Part shown: positions 27,253 to 35,581 of the stretch, piece after piece | Layout: each line of letters opens with the position of its first letter | How positions within the stretch are numbered: the first letter of the stretch is position 1 | NCBI RefSeq assembly: GCF_005222815.1 | Contig: NZ_STGB01000006.1 | Location: forward strand, 682,001 to 746,000 | Length of the DNA stretch: 64,000 bases | DNA from: Roseomonas sp. AR75 | Lineage (GTDB): Bacteria; Pseudomonadota; Alphaproteobacteria; Acetobacterales; Acetobacteraceae | Direction of reading: 5' to 3' | The notes under the pieces: generated by a model | The model's input: only the letters and a program-made list of their open reading frames with translations | The model's database searches: none | What the model was told of the DNA's origin: nothing | Position numbers and translations under genes: made by a program

Positions 27253-28518
27253 ATGACCGATGCCATCCGACTGACGCGGCTTCCGTCAGGCCTGACCGTG
27301 GTGTCCGAGAAGATGCCGCGGGTCGAGACCGTCTCCTTCGGCGCCTATGTGGATGCCGGGGCGCGGCACGAGACCGCGGTGGAGAACGGTGTCTCCCACT
27401 TCCTCGAGCACATGGCCTTCAAGGGCACCGCCAAGCGCGACGCCGCCGCCATCGCGCGCGAGATCGAGAATGTCGGCGGCCACCTGAACGCCTACACCTC
27501 GCGCGAGAACACCGCCTTCTACGCCAAGGTGCTGAAGGAGGATGCGGGGCTTGCCGCCGACATCATCGGCGACATCCTGAGCCACTCCACCTTCATCCCG
27601 GAGGAGCTGGAACGCGAGCGCGGCGTGATCCTGCAGGAGATCGGCCAGTCCAACGACACGCCGGACGACATCGTCTTCGACCATTTCCAGGCCACGGCCT
27701 ATGCCGCGCAGGCGATGGGGCGGCCGGTGCTGGGCACCGAGGACACCATCAAGCACATGAAGCGGGAGGCGCTGACCGGCTACATGCAGCGCCATTACGG
27801 CGGCAAGCGCATGGTGATCGCCGCCGCCGGCGCGATCGAGCATGACGACCTGCTGGACATGGTCGGTCGGCACTTTGCCGACCTGCCGGATGCCGTGCCC
27901 GCCGCTGCCGAGGGCGCGCGCTACACCGGCGGCGAGTTCCGCGAGGAGCGCGACCTCGACCAGGTGCACCTGGTGTTCGGCTTCCCCGCCGTCGCCGCGA
28001 CCGACCCGCTGAACTTCCCGACGCAGCTTCTGTCCACCCTGCTCGGCGGCGGCATGTCCTCCCGCCTGTTCCAGGAGATCCGGGAGAAGCGCGGCCTGGT
28101 CTACTCCGTCTATTCCTTCGTCTCGCCCTTCGCGGATTCAGGTCTGTTCACGGTGTACGCCGGCACCGGCGAGGACCAGGCGGAGGAGCTGGTGCCGGTG
28201 GCGCTGGAGGAATTCCGGCGCGTCCAGAAGGACGTGACGGAGGACGAGCTGAACCGCGCCAAGGCCCAGCTCCGCGCCTCCCTGCTCATGTCGCTCGAGA
28301 GCACCGGCAGCCGCTGCGAGCAGCTTGCCCGGCAGCTGCAGGTGCATGGCCGCATCATCCCGGTGGAGGAAACGAAGCAGAAGATCGCGGCGGTGACGGT
28401 GGAGCAGGTGCAGGCGGCCGCGGCGCGCATGTTCCGGGCGACGCCGACCCTGGCGGCGCTGGGGCCTGCCGGCAAGGTGCCGGCGCTGCCGAGCATCGCG
28501 GAGAAGCTGGCGGCGTGA
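27253..28518 (+). CDS. M16 family zinc metallopeptidase
   Basis: A 421-residue mitochondrial-processing-peptidase-like protein. The inverted zinc motif HFLEH is at residues 49-53, and the third ligand is in the ERERGVILQEIGQ segment. FREERDLDQVHLVFGFPA and GGGMSSRLFQEIREKRGLVYSVYSF are family landmarks. It acts on peptides or misfolded proteins; substrate unknown. The ATG at 27253 is preferred because AAGGA lies 6 bases upstream; a GTG at 27235 would overlap the thrC stop. It follows thrC and precedes a palindromic repeat that starts with a GAAA-loop hairpin (28520-28535). Confidence 0.93.
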   Translation: MTDAIRLTRLPSGLTVVSEKMPRVETVSFGAYVDAGARHETAVENGVSHFLEHMAFKGTAKRDAAAIAREIENVGGHLNAYTSRENTAFYAKVLKEDAGLAADIIGDILSHSTFIPEELERERGVILQEIGQSNDTPDDIVFDHFQATAYAAQAMGRPVLGTEDTIKHMKREALTGYMQRHYGGKRMVIAAAGAIEHDDLLDMVGRHFADLPDAVPAAAEGARYTGGEFREERDLDQVHLVFGFPAVAATDPLNFPTQLLSTLLGGGMSSRLFQEIREKRGLVYSVYSFVSPFADSGLFTVYAGTGEDQAEELVPVALEEFRRVQKDVTEDELNRAKAQLRASLLMSLESTGSRCEQLARQLQVHGRIIPVEETKQKIAAVTVEQVQAAAARMFRATPTLAALGPAGKVPALPSIAEKLAA

Positions 28519-28645
28519 GGGGGGCGAAAGCCCCCACCCCGACCCTCCCCCGCTGCGCCGGAGAGGGAGCAGGGGGCGCCATTCATCCCTCTCCCGCGGA
28601 GCGGGGGAGGGTGCCTGAGCAGAGCGAAGGCGGGTGGGGCTCAGC
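28519..28645. repeat. Composite palindromic intergenic repeat (inverted full copy)
   Basis: It opens with the hairpin GGGGGC-GAAA-GCCCCC (28520-28535), probably a terminator for the M16 gene. CCACCCCGACCCTCCCCCGC, a CCCTCTCCCGCGGAGCGGGGGAGGG unit (28587-28611) and GAGCAGAGCGAAGGCGGGTGGGG follow. The order is the inverse of the copy at 6862-7034, sharing both the palindrome and the flanking TTCGCT...CTCAG segment. No gene lies in this 166-bp gap. Confidence 0.65.
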
Positions 28646-28684
28646 CCTGCCCGTCCGCAGCGGCTCCGCCGCGAAGGGTATGCG

Positions 28685-30016
28685 ATGAACGATCTTGACC
28701 GACTCGCCGATCTCGTTGCCGCCGCGAAGCGCGCCGGCGCCGATGCGGCGGACGCGCTTCTGGTGCAGAACGCGTCGCTCTCCGTCTCCCGCCGCCTCGG
28801 CAAGATCGAGCAGCTGGAGCGCGCGGAGGGCTGGGACCTCGGGCTGCGCGTGTTCCTCGGCAAGCGCCAGGCGATTGTCTCCTCGACCGACCCCGACCCC
28901 AGGGGCTTCGCCGCACTGGCGGAGCGCGCGGTGGCGATGGCCAAGGTCGTGCCGGAGGATCCCTATGGCGGCCTGCCCGACCGCTTCGACACGCCGCGCG
29001 ATGCCGGCCCGCTCGACCTGTTCGATCCCACCGAGCCCAGTGCCGAGCAGCTCATCGCCCGCGCGGCCGCGGCCGAGGACACGGCGCTTGCGGTGAAGGG
29101 CGTGACCAACAGCGAAGGCGCCGATGCCTCCTGGGGTCGCGTGCGCATCGCGCTGGCGATGTCGAACGGCTTCGCCGGCACCTATCAGCGCAGCTCGCAC
29201 AGCCTGTCCTGCACCGCGCTGGCGGGCCAGGGCACGGCGATGGAGCGCGACTACGAATGGTCCTCCGTCGTGCATCTGGCAGACCTGGACGACGCCGCGG
29301 AGATCGGCCGCAAGGCCGCCGAGAAGGCCCTGGCGCGGCTGAACCCGACCCGGCCGAAGACCGCGCGCATTCCCGTGGTGTACGACCCGCGCGTTTCCGC
29401 CTCGCTGCTCGGTCACCTGACCGGTGCGATCAACGGCGCGGCTGTTGCGCGCGGCACCTCCTTCCTGCGCGACAGCCTCGGGCAGCAGGTGCTCGCGAAG
29501 GGGCTGACGGTGCGCGACGACCCCACGCGCCGGCGCGGCCTGCGCTCACGCCCCTTCGATGGCGAGGGCATGGCGGGCCGGCCGCGCGCCATCGTGGAGG
29601 ATGGCGTGCTGACCACCTGGATCCTCGATTGGCGCGCGGCGCGGCAACTCGGCATGGAATCCACGGGCCATGCCAGCCGCGGCACGGGCGGCCCGCCCGG
29701 CCCGGCGCCCACGAATCTCTGGCTGGAGGCGGGCAGCGTGACGCCGGCCGCGCTGATGGCGGACATCGCCGAGGGCCTCTACGTGACGGACCTGATCGGC
29801 ATGGGCGTGAACGGCGTGACCGGCGACTACAGCCGCGGCGCCGCCGGATTCATGATCCGGAAGGGCGCGCTGGCCGAGGCTGTCAGCGAGATCACCATCG
29901 CCGGCAACCTGAAGGACATGCTCCTCCACATGACCGCCGCGGACGACCTGCGCTTCCGCCGCGGCAGCGATGCGCCGACCATCCGCATCGAAGGCATGAC
30001 GCTCGCCGGCGCATGA
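28685..30016 (+). CDS. PmbA/TldD family metallopeptidase-related protein
   Basis: A 443-residue PmbA (TldE)-type protein. Landmarks are ALLVQNASLSVSRRLGKIEQLERAEGWDLGLRVFLGKRQAIVSST, RIPVVYDPRVSASLLGHLTGAINGAAVARGTSFL, STGHASRG, LWLEAG and GMGVNGVTGDYSRGAAGFMI. In enterobacteria TldD and TldE together process microcin and CcdA; the TldE subunit carries no zinc motif of its own, and none is seen here. A TldD partner is not in the window. The last four bases overlap the sulfotransferase start (ATGA). Confidence 0.92.
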   Translation: MNDLDRLADLVAAAKRAGADAADALLVQNASLSVSRRLGKIEQLERAEGWDLGLRVFLGKRQAIVSSTDPDPRGFAALAERAVAMAKVVPEDPYGGLPDRFDTPRDAGPLDLFDPTEPSAEQLIARAAAAEDTALAVKGVTNSEGADASWGRVRIALAMSNGFAGTYQRSSHSLSCTALAGQGTAMERDYEWSSVVHLADLDDAAEIGRKAAEKALARLNPTRPKTARIPVVYDPRVSASLLGHLTGAINGAAVARGTSFLRDSLGQQVLAKGLTVRDDPTRRRGLRSRPFDGEGMAGRPRAIVEDGVLTTWILDWRAARQLGMESTGHASRGTGGPPGPAPTNLWLEAGSVTPAALMADIAEGLYVTDLIGMGVNGVTGDYSRGAAGFMIRKGALAEAVSEITIAGNLKDMLLHMTAADDLRFRRGSDAPTIRIEGMTLAGA

Positions 30017-31017
30017 GCGGCGGGGCTGCGATCACCCGGCAGGAGGTGGAGTTCGCCTACCGCCTGCTGCTCGGCCGGCCGCCGGAAAACGAGCGGGCCT
30101 ATGAATACGGGCTCTCCGCCGGCGACATCGAGACGCTGCGGCGCTGGATCATGGCCAGCCCCGAATTCATGCTGCGCCTGCGCAACGACGCGCCCGGCAC
30201 GCTGGCGCGATGGGTGGCGCAGCAGCAGCAGGAACGGGAAGCGCTGGAACTGCAGGAGGACGGGCCGCCGCGCATCGTCTTCCTGCACATCATGAAGACC
30301 GCCGGAAATTCGCTGCGGCGGCGCCTTGAATCGCTGGTCCCGCCCGGGACGGTGCGGCCGGAGCCGCTCGGCCGCCCCGCACTGTTCCCGGTGGAGCATT
30401 TCGCGGCCTACCGGCTGATCGCGGGCCATTTCTCGGCCGTGGATGCGGCGCATGTGCCTGGGCCCAAGCGCGTCTTCACCGTGCTGCGCGAACCGCGCGA
30501 GCGGCTGATCTCGCTCTACGTCTACTGGTCCCGCCACCGCGAGGAGGTGATCGCGGAGCGGCGGCTGGAGCAGCAGGCCATCGCGCGCCGGTCCACGCTG
30601 CTGGAGTTCCTGCGCAGCAAGGCGCCGGAACTGCGCGCCAACCTGCACAACGCGATGACGACGATCCTGGCCGGCGACTACGTCTATGCGGGCGGCGGTC
30701 GCTATGCGCATCGGCACTTTCCCGACAAGCCGCAACTGACGCGGGCGGAGCTGCTGCATCGCGCGCTGACCAATCTTCTCTCCTTCGACTACGTCGCCTT
30801 CGTGGACCGGCTGGAGGAGGACAGGCCGAAGCTGATGAAGGCGCTCGGCCTGCCGGATACCGGGCCGTTGACGCGGGAGAATACGCGCGAGCAGGTGGAT
30901 GCCATGCTGGAGCCGGCGCGCGAGATTGCGGTCACGCCGGAGGAGGAGCGCGAGCTCAGCCGGCTGACCGAGCTCGACCGCATGCTCTACCGCCTGGCGC
31001 GCCAGCATTACGGCTGA
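30013..31017 (+). CDS. Sulfotransferase family protein with DUF4214-like N-terminus
   Basis: A 334-residue protein. Residues about 8-56 (EVEFAYRLLLGRPPENERAYEYG...LRRWIMASPEFMLRL) resemble the DUF4214/phycobilisome-linker-like helical unit found on surface-polysaccharide enzymes. The rest is a Sulfotransfer_2 domain. It has the PAPS 5'-phosphosulfate loop FLHIMKTAGNSLRRRL (residues 90-105) and the 3'-phosphate segment RVFTVLREPRERLISLYVYW. It would transfer sulfate from PAPS to a polysaccharide or lipid; acceptor unknown. It overlaps the pmbA-like gene by ATGA, but a functional link is not evident. Confidence 0.82.
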   Translation: MSGGAAITRQEVEFAYRLLLGRPPENERAYEYGLSAGDIETLRRWIMASPEFMLRLRNDAPGTLARWVAQQQQEREALELQEDGPPRIVFLHIMKTAGNSLRRRLESLVPPGTVRPEPLGRPALFPVEHFAAYRLIAGHFSAVDAAHVPGPKRVFTVLREPRERLISLYVYWSRHREEVIAERRLEQQAIARRSTLLEFLRSKAPELRANLHNAMTTILAGDYVYAGGGRYAHRHFPDKPQLTRAELLHRALTNLLSFDYVAFVDRLEEDRPKLMKALGLPDTGPLTRENTREQVDAMLEPAREIAVTPEEERELSRLTELDRMLYRLARQHYG

Positions 31018-31095
31018 CGCGCCAGGCGGCGTCGTCTGTTCGGCGGACCGATTGAGACCTGTGGGGCTGACGCCCCCTCCAGCCATCGGGCCGGT

Positions 31096-32391
31096 TCAGC
31101 CGAAGACATCCCCCGGACCGCCGAAGCCGCCGGCGCCGCCGAAGAGCGAGCCATTGGCGATCGCCGCTTCCAGATCCGCCTCGCTGACGTCGTGGAAGCG
31201 CGCGACCGCTGTCCAGCCGTTCGACGCCGACTGCGCCATCAGCAGCGAACCGACACCCGGCGCGTTGAACACCAGCAGCACGTCCTCCGCCGTATCGCCC
31301 GGGCCAAGATTGGCGCCGAAGAAGGCATCGGCGAAGCCGATGCGGTCCTTGCCGAGCTCGAAGCCGTGGATCTCGTCGAGGCCGATGTCGCCCACCTCCC
31401 AGCGCAGCGTGTCCTGGCCGGAGCCCAGCACGACCTGGTCCGCGCCCTGCCCGCCGCGCACGGTGTTGTTGCCCCCGCCGGTGACGATGACGTCGTTGCC
31501 CGCATCGCCGAACAGGCGATCACTGCCCTGCCCGCCGGTGGCGTTGTCGCCGTGGATGGTGTCGTGGCCGGAGCCGCCATGCACGGTGTCCGCGCCGGAT
31601 CCGGAATAGACCACGTCGTTGCCGCTGCCGGCATCCACGTAGTCGTGCCCGCCGCCGCTCTCGATGCGATTGTGCGCGGTGCTGCCGAACAGCACGTCGC
31701 TGCCTGCGCCGGTGACGATGTTCTCGATGCTGTAGAGGCTGTCATTGCCGAGGTCGCTGACGGCACTGCCAAGTCCGAGATTGATCACCACGCTGCCGGC
31801 GGTGTTGAACACCGCCGTGTCGGTGCCGCCGCCGCCATGGATGTAGTCGTTGCCGCTGCCGCCCTCGAGCCGGTCGTTGCCGTTCTCGCCCTTCAGCCAG
31901 TCGTTGCCGGCGCCGCCGAGCAGCACGTCGTTGCCTTCCCCGCCTTCGAGCGAGTCATGGCCGTTGCCGCCATCGACGGTGTCGGCGCCGTCGCGTCCAT
32001 CGATGGTGTCGTTGCCGCCATCGCCCCAGAGGCGGTTGGCGACATGGTTGCCGAGGATCTCGTCCGGCAGCAGCGAGCCGCGGAAATTCTCGATGCTGTC
32101 GAGGGTGTCCAACTCCCAGCCGGTGCCGTTCGGCCATTGCTGGGCGACGGTGCCGGCGGCGAGATCCGCGTTCACGCGCGTCGTGGAGTTGATGTAGCTG
32201 ACTTGGTCGGTGCCGGTACCGCCGTAGAAGAAGGCGTTGCCGTCCATGCCGTTGACCGCGCTGCGGGCGAGGAAGAGATCGTTGCCGGCATAGCCGTACA
32301 TGAACACGACGCCTGCCGGCTGATCGAGCACGTCGTTGCCGCTCGTGCCCTGCACGATGACGGGGGTGACTTCCGGGGGTGCGTTGGACAT
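31096..32391 (-). CDS. RTX-type calcium-binding repeat protein
   Basis: A 431-residue protein built mostly from GGxGxDxUx nonapeptide repeats (about residues 130-330), for example WGDGGNDTIDGRDGADTVDG, which form a calcium-binding beta-roll. The C-terminal part (RWEVGDIGLDEIHGFELGKDRIGFADAFFG) resembles the uncleaved type I secretion signal region. No enzymatic domain or N-terminal signal peptide is seen, so it is probably a secreted or surface structural protein. The ATG at 32391 follows AGGAGGA at 8 bases. No hlyB/hlyD/tolC genes are near. Its repeats are less GC-rich at third positions than the neighbours. Confidence 0.87.
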   Translation of the reverse strand: MSNAPPEVTPVIVQGTSGNDVLDQPAGVVFMYGYAGNDLFLARSAVNGMDGNAFFYGGTGTDQVSYINSTTRVNADLAAGTVAQQWPNGTGWELDTLDSIENFRGSLLPDEILGNHVANRLWGDGGNDTIDGRDGADTVDGGNGHDSLEGGEGNDVLLGGAGNDWLKGENGNDRLEGGSGNDYIHGGGGTDTAVFNTAGSVVINLGLGSAVSDLGNDSLYSIENIVTGAGSDVLFGSTAHNRIESGGGHDYVDAGSGNDVVYSGSGADTVHGGSGHDTIHGDNATGGQGSDRLFGDAGNDVIVTGGGNNTVRGGQGADQVVLGSGQDTLRWEVGDIGLDEIHGFELGKDRIGFADAFFGANLGPGDTAEDVLLVFNAPGVGSLLMAQSASNGWTAVARFHDVSEADLEAAIANGSLFGGAGGFGGPGDVFG

Positions 32392-32648
32392 GACTCTGGT
32401 CCTCCTGTGGAACGGGGTTGCAATACCCGCCACGGAGAAGCGAATGTTTCAGTTGTTTCGCCAGTTTTGCCGGGATGGCTATTAGTGGCGAAGCAATGGA
32501 AACCTGCGCCTCTTCGATCGGGCGCTCATTTGTTAATGGGAATACTGTGCCCGATGGAACGAGCAGGCCTGCACGCGCCCTATGCGGAAATGCCGGCAGG
32601 CGCCGGATCTTGTGAGTGGAATGCGCGGAGAAGGCGCGGCGACAGGGA
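32392..32648. promoter_or_regulatory. AT-richer upstream region of the RTX gene
   Basis: The 287 bp between the RTX gene and the convergently unrelated SBP gene hold no gene. Bases about 32440-32555 are clearly poorer in GC than the surroundings (TTTCAGTTGTTTCGCC, TTTGTTAATGGGAATACTG), as expected of the promoter of the minus-strand RTX gene. A precise -35/-10 pair could not be chosen with confidence. Confidence 0.35.
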
Positions 32649-32669
32649 GCCGGAGGCGCCGCCTCCGGC
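32649..32669 (-). terminator. Hairpin terminator of the peptide-binding protein gene
   Basis: GCCGGAGGC (32649-32657) and GCCTCCGGC (32661-32669) form a perfect 9-bp stem, loop GCC. The stem lies 9 bp after the minus-strand stop codon at 32679. No T-run follows. Confidence 0.45.
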
Positions 32670-32678
32670 CCTGCGCGA

Positions 32679-34277
32679 TCAGTCCACCACGATCTCGCGC
32701 ACCTGCACCTGATTGTCGGCGCGATGCGTCACGTTCACCCCCGTGCGATGCGCCCAGGGGATCATCATGTGGTATAGTGGGATGTGGCCGAGATCCGCGT
32801 TGTGGATCGCATGCGCCTCCCGGATCAGTGCGCGTCGCGTCTCCGGATCGCCTTCGGCGTCGATGCGCGGCAGCAGCGCGTCGAAGGCCGGGTTGGAATA
32901 CCCGCCTGCATTCCAGGTCGCCGCGCCGCCGACACCGCGGGAGGCCATGACGGCGCGCATCGTGTAGCTGGCGTCGAAGGTCGGCACGCCCCAGCTCAGC
33001 ATGTAGAGCATCGGCTCCTGCCGCCGCAGCCGCTGGCTGAACACCGCGTTCGGATGGATCGTCAGCTGCGCGCGGATGCCCACGCGGGCCAGCATCGCCG
33101 CGATCGCCTGGCACGCCTCGTCATAGGTGCCGACGGGGCAATCCATCGGCACGCTGAAGCCGTTCGGATAGCCGGCCTCGGCCAGCAGCGCGCGGGCGCG
33201 GGCGGGATCGAAGGGCGTGCGGCGGTCGGTCTGCTCCGACCAGCCATTGACGAACTGCGTCCACATGCTGCCGGTGGGCACCCCCTGGCCGCGCAGCGTG
33301 GCCCGGCGCAGCGCATCCAGGTCCAGGGCATGCGCCATGGCCTGGCGCACGCGCAAATCCTGGAACGGGTTGCGGCCGCGCACGTCGCTGCCGGTCAGTT
33401 CCGGCAGGTCCTGTCGCATGCCGACCATGACCGTGCGGTTCTCCTGCCCCTCCAGCACGCGAAGGCGCGCGTCGCGCTGGATGCGCGCGACATCCTGCAC
33501 CGGCACCACATGCACGAAATCCACCTCGCGCGAGAGCAGCGCGGCGATGCGCGTGGCGTCGGAAGTGAGGGTGATGTGATGGTACTCCGTGACGTTGCCG
33601 CGCGCGGCATTGGCGGCCCAGCCCCACCAGTTCGGGTTGCGCACCATCACCGTGCGCTGGTCCACCTCGCGCGCGCGGATCACGTAGGGACCGGTGCCGT
33701 TGGCATTGCGGACGGTGAAGGTCTCCTCCCGCTGCGCGAAGTTCTGCGGCGCCGTCGCGCGGTTCGCCTCCGACCAGCCGCGGTCCATGATCATCACGCG
33801 CGTCATCTTGTCGGGGATGACCGGATCGGGGACGCGGGTGATCACGTCGACCGTCAGCCGGTCGCGCGCCTCGACCCCCGCCACCGTGTCTACATAGATC
33901 CCGTAGTTGGAGGTCGGCAGCAGCGCCCGCTGGATCGAGAACACCACGTCGTCGGCATCGAAGGCCTCGCCGCCGGCGAAGCGGACGCCGTCGCGCAGCG
34001 TGAAGCGCCAGCGGGTCGGCTCCATCTGCTGCCAGGACGTGGCCAGGGCCGGCTGCACCTTCAGGTCGTCGCCGCGCCAGGTCAGCCCCTCATAGACCTG
34101 GTGGACCACCAGGAAGGTGAAGAGCGCGTTGGTGGCGTGCGGGTCCAGCGTCGCCGCGTCCACACTGGTGGCCAGCCGGAACACCCGGTTCGGCGCCTGC
34201 TGGGCCGCGGCCGTGCCCCCGAGCGCCAGCAGCGCCGCCGCGGCTGCCCCCAGCCGCCACCGCATTCGTCCGGGCAT
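32679..34277 (-). CDS. Orphan peptide-type ABC substrate-binding protein
   Basis: A 532-residue family 5 binding protein. The signal peptide is RWRLGAAAAALLALGGTAAAQQ. LATSVDAATLDPHATNALFTFLVVHQVYEGLTWRG, the family segment WRFTLRDGVRFAGGEAFDADDVVFSIQRAL, NGTGPYVIRAREVDQRTVMVRNPNWWGW, and FQDLRVRQAMAHALDLDALRRATLRGQGVP follow. It binds peptides or similar cargo in the periplasm. No permease or ATPase gene is next to it, so it works with a transporter encoded elsewhere. It is divergent from the Tim44-like gene and followed by a hairpin at 32649-32669. Confidence 0.9.
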   Translation of the reverse strand: MPGRMRWRLGAAAAALLALGGTAAAQQAPNRVFRLATSVDAATLDPHATNALFTFLVVHQVYEGLTWRGDDLKVQPALATSWQQMEPTRWRFTLRDGVRFAGGEAFDADDVVFSIQRALLPTSNYGIYVDTVAGVEARDRLTVDVITRVPDPVIPDKMTRVMIMDRGWSEANRATAPQNFAQREETFTVRNANGTGPYVIRAREVDQRTVMVRNPNWWGWAANAARGNVTEYHHITLTSDATRIAALLSREVDFVHVVPVQDVARIQRDARLRVLEGQENRTVMVGMRQDLPELTGSDVRGRNPFQDLRVRQAMAHALDLDALRRATLRGQGVPTGSMWTQFVNGWSEQTDRRTPFDPARARALLAEAGYPNGFSVPMDCPVGTYDEACQAIAAMLARVGIRAQLTIHPNAVFSQRLRRQEPMLYMLSWGVPTFDASYTMRAVMASRGVGGAATWNAGGYSNPAFDALLPRIDAEGDPETRRALIREAHAIHNADLGHIPLYHMMIPWAHRTGVNVTHRADNQVQVREIVVD

Positions 34278-34392
34278 GCCCGATCTCCTTCAGGTTGAAT
34301 GCGCTCAGCCTGGGGCCGAAGGGGGTGGCATCGCAATCCGGATGAACACCACCTATATTCCCTGTCACAAACCCATGGAGACGCCCGAACCC

Positions 34393-35385
34393 ATGTTCCA
34401 CCGAGCTTCCACCCGCCGGCGCGGCGCGGCCCTGTTCGCCGCCTTCGCCGTGGTCGCGTTGGCGCTTGCGCCGGCAGTGGCGGAGGCGCGTGCCGGTGGC
34501 CGCGGATCGGCGGGCAGCCGCGGCAGCCAGACCTATTCGGCGCCGCCGGCCACCCGCACCGCACCCGGCACGGCCAGCCAGTTCCAGCGCACCGAAACGC
34601 CGCGGCCCGCGCCGGGCGTGAACCAGCCCGCCACCCGTCCGCCGGTCGCTGCCGGCGCGCAGGGCGGCTTCTTCAGCCGCAACCCGCTGATGGCGGGGCT
34701 GATGGGCGGTCTGCTCGGCGCCGGCCTGTTCGGCCTGCTGAGCGGTTCCGGCCTGTTCGGCGGCCTGGCCGGCTTCGCCGGCTTCCTCGGCCTGCTCCTG
34801 CAGATCGCGCTGATCGCGGGCCTGGTGTTCCTGGTCATGCGCCTGATCCGCGGCAACCGTCAGCCCGCCATGGCCGGCGGTCCCCAGGGCCTGGCGCGGG
34901 AGATGCACGGTGGCACCGGGCCGCGTCCGATGGGCGCGGTCGGCGGCGGCGGGCGCGGCAGCGTGCCGCAGGTCCGCCCGATCGAGATCGGCGCCGCCGA
35001 TTTCGACACCTTCGGCCAGCGCCTGGTCGAGGTGCAGGACGCCTGGTCGCGCCAGGACCTGCCGACGCTGCGCCGGATCTCCACGCCGGAGATGGAGCGC
35101 TACTTCGCCCAGGACCTCGAGGATCTGAAGGCGCGCGGCTGGACCAACACGGCGCGCGACGTGCAGCTCGAGGCCGGTGACCTCTCCCAGGCCTGGGCGG
35201 AGCCCGATGGCCAGGAATACGCTACGGTCGCGATGCGCTTCTCGATGGTGGAGGTCACCACCGATGCGCAGGGCCGCGTGGTAGAGGGCCACCCGACCAA
35301 CCGCGAGACGGCGACGGAGCTCTGGACCTTCACCCGCCGCCCGGGCACGCAGTGGGTGCTGTCGGCGATCCAGCAGACGGGGTGA
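34393..35385 (+). CDS. Tim44-domain membrane protein
   Basis: A 330-residue protein with an N-terminal signal/anchor (AALFAAFAVVALALAPAVAEA), then a Gly/Ser/Pro-rich linker. A glycine-rich hydrophobic pair (LMAGLMGGLLGAGLFGLLSGSGLFGGLAGFAGFLGLLLQIALIAGLVFLVMRLIRG) spans about residues 95-155, followed by a soluble Tim44/MBA1-like domain (FDTFGQRLVEVQDAWSRQDLPTLRRISTPEMERYFAQDLEDLKARG...). Bacterial members of this family are of unknown role. ATG 34393 begins a clean signal sequence; ATG 34375 is possible too. A TATATT (34354-34359) upstream could be the -10, which would exclude an even earlier ATG at 34342. Confidence 0.8.
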   Translation: MFHRASTRRRGAALFAAFAVVALALAPAVAEARAGGRGSAGSRGSQTYSAPPATRTAPGTASQFQRTETPRPAPGVNQPATRPPVAAGAQGGFFSRNPLMAGLMGGLLGAGLFGLLSGSGLFGGLAGFAGFLGLLLQIALIAGLVFLVMRLIRGNRQPAMAGGPQGLAREMHGGTGPRPMGAVGGGGRGSVPQVRPIEIGAADFDTFGQRLVEVQDAWSRQDLPTLRRISTPEMERYFAQDLEDLKARGWTNTARDVQLEAGDLSQAWAEPDGQEYATVAMRFSMVEVTTDAQGRVVEGHPTNRETATELWTFTRRPGTQWVLSAIQQTG

Positions 35386-35395
35386 GGGCGGCGTG

Positions 35396-35575
35396 GCAGG
35401 GGGCCTTGCCCCCTGCACCCCGACCAGGGGCCTGAGGCCCCTGGACCCGCGTCCGCTTAACGCAGAAGGGGAGGGGGCTTTCGCCCCCTCCCCTTCTGCG
35501 TTGAAACACGAATGTGGGGGTTCGGGGAGCTTCAAGCTCCCCGGCGGGGGCACGGGGGCAGAGCCCCCGCGAACA
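35396..35575. repeat. Array of consecutive strong hairpins between convergent genes
   Basis: At least four stems follow each other. They are 35396-35404/35408-35416 (GCAGGGGGC), 35424-35432/35436-35444 (CCAGGGGCC), the 20-bp stem at 35459-35502, and CGGGGAGCTT/AAGCTCCCCG near 35523-35543. A GGGGGCAGAGCCCCC unit near 35554-35568 is a fifth. They fill the 196-bp gap between the convergent Tim44-like and PhnW-like genes and hold no gene. A bidirectional terminator block is the likely role. Confidence 0.65.
35459..35502. terminator. 20-bp perfect stem-loop
   Basis: AACGCAGAAGGGGAGGGGGC (35459-35478), loop TTTC, and its exact inverse (35483-35502). It is the strongest hairpin in the window, located between two convergent stop codons, and symmetric enough to serve both strands. 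Confidence 0.65.
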
Positions 35576-35581
35576 GCAGCC

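Noticed and set aside
31450..32050. Dense repeated DNA resembling a CRISPR array
   Set aside because: The repeats encode the RTX nonapeptides in frame; spacing and sequence vary and no spacers exist.
34117..34392. Longer N-terminus for the Tim44-like protein
   Set aside because: It overlaps the divergent binding-protein gene and the putative TATATT; the signal peptide begins only at 34393.
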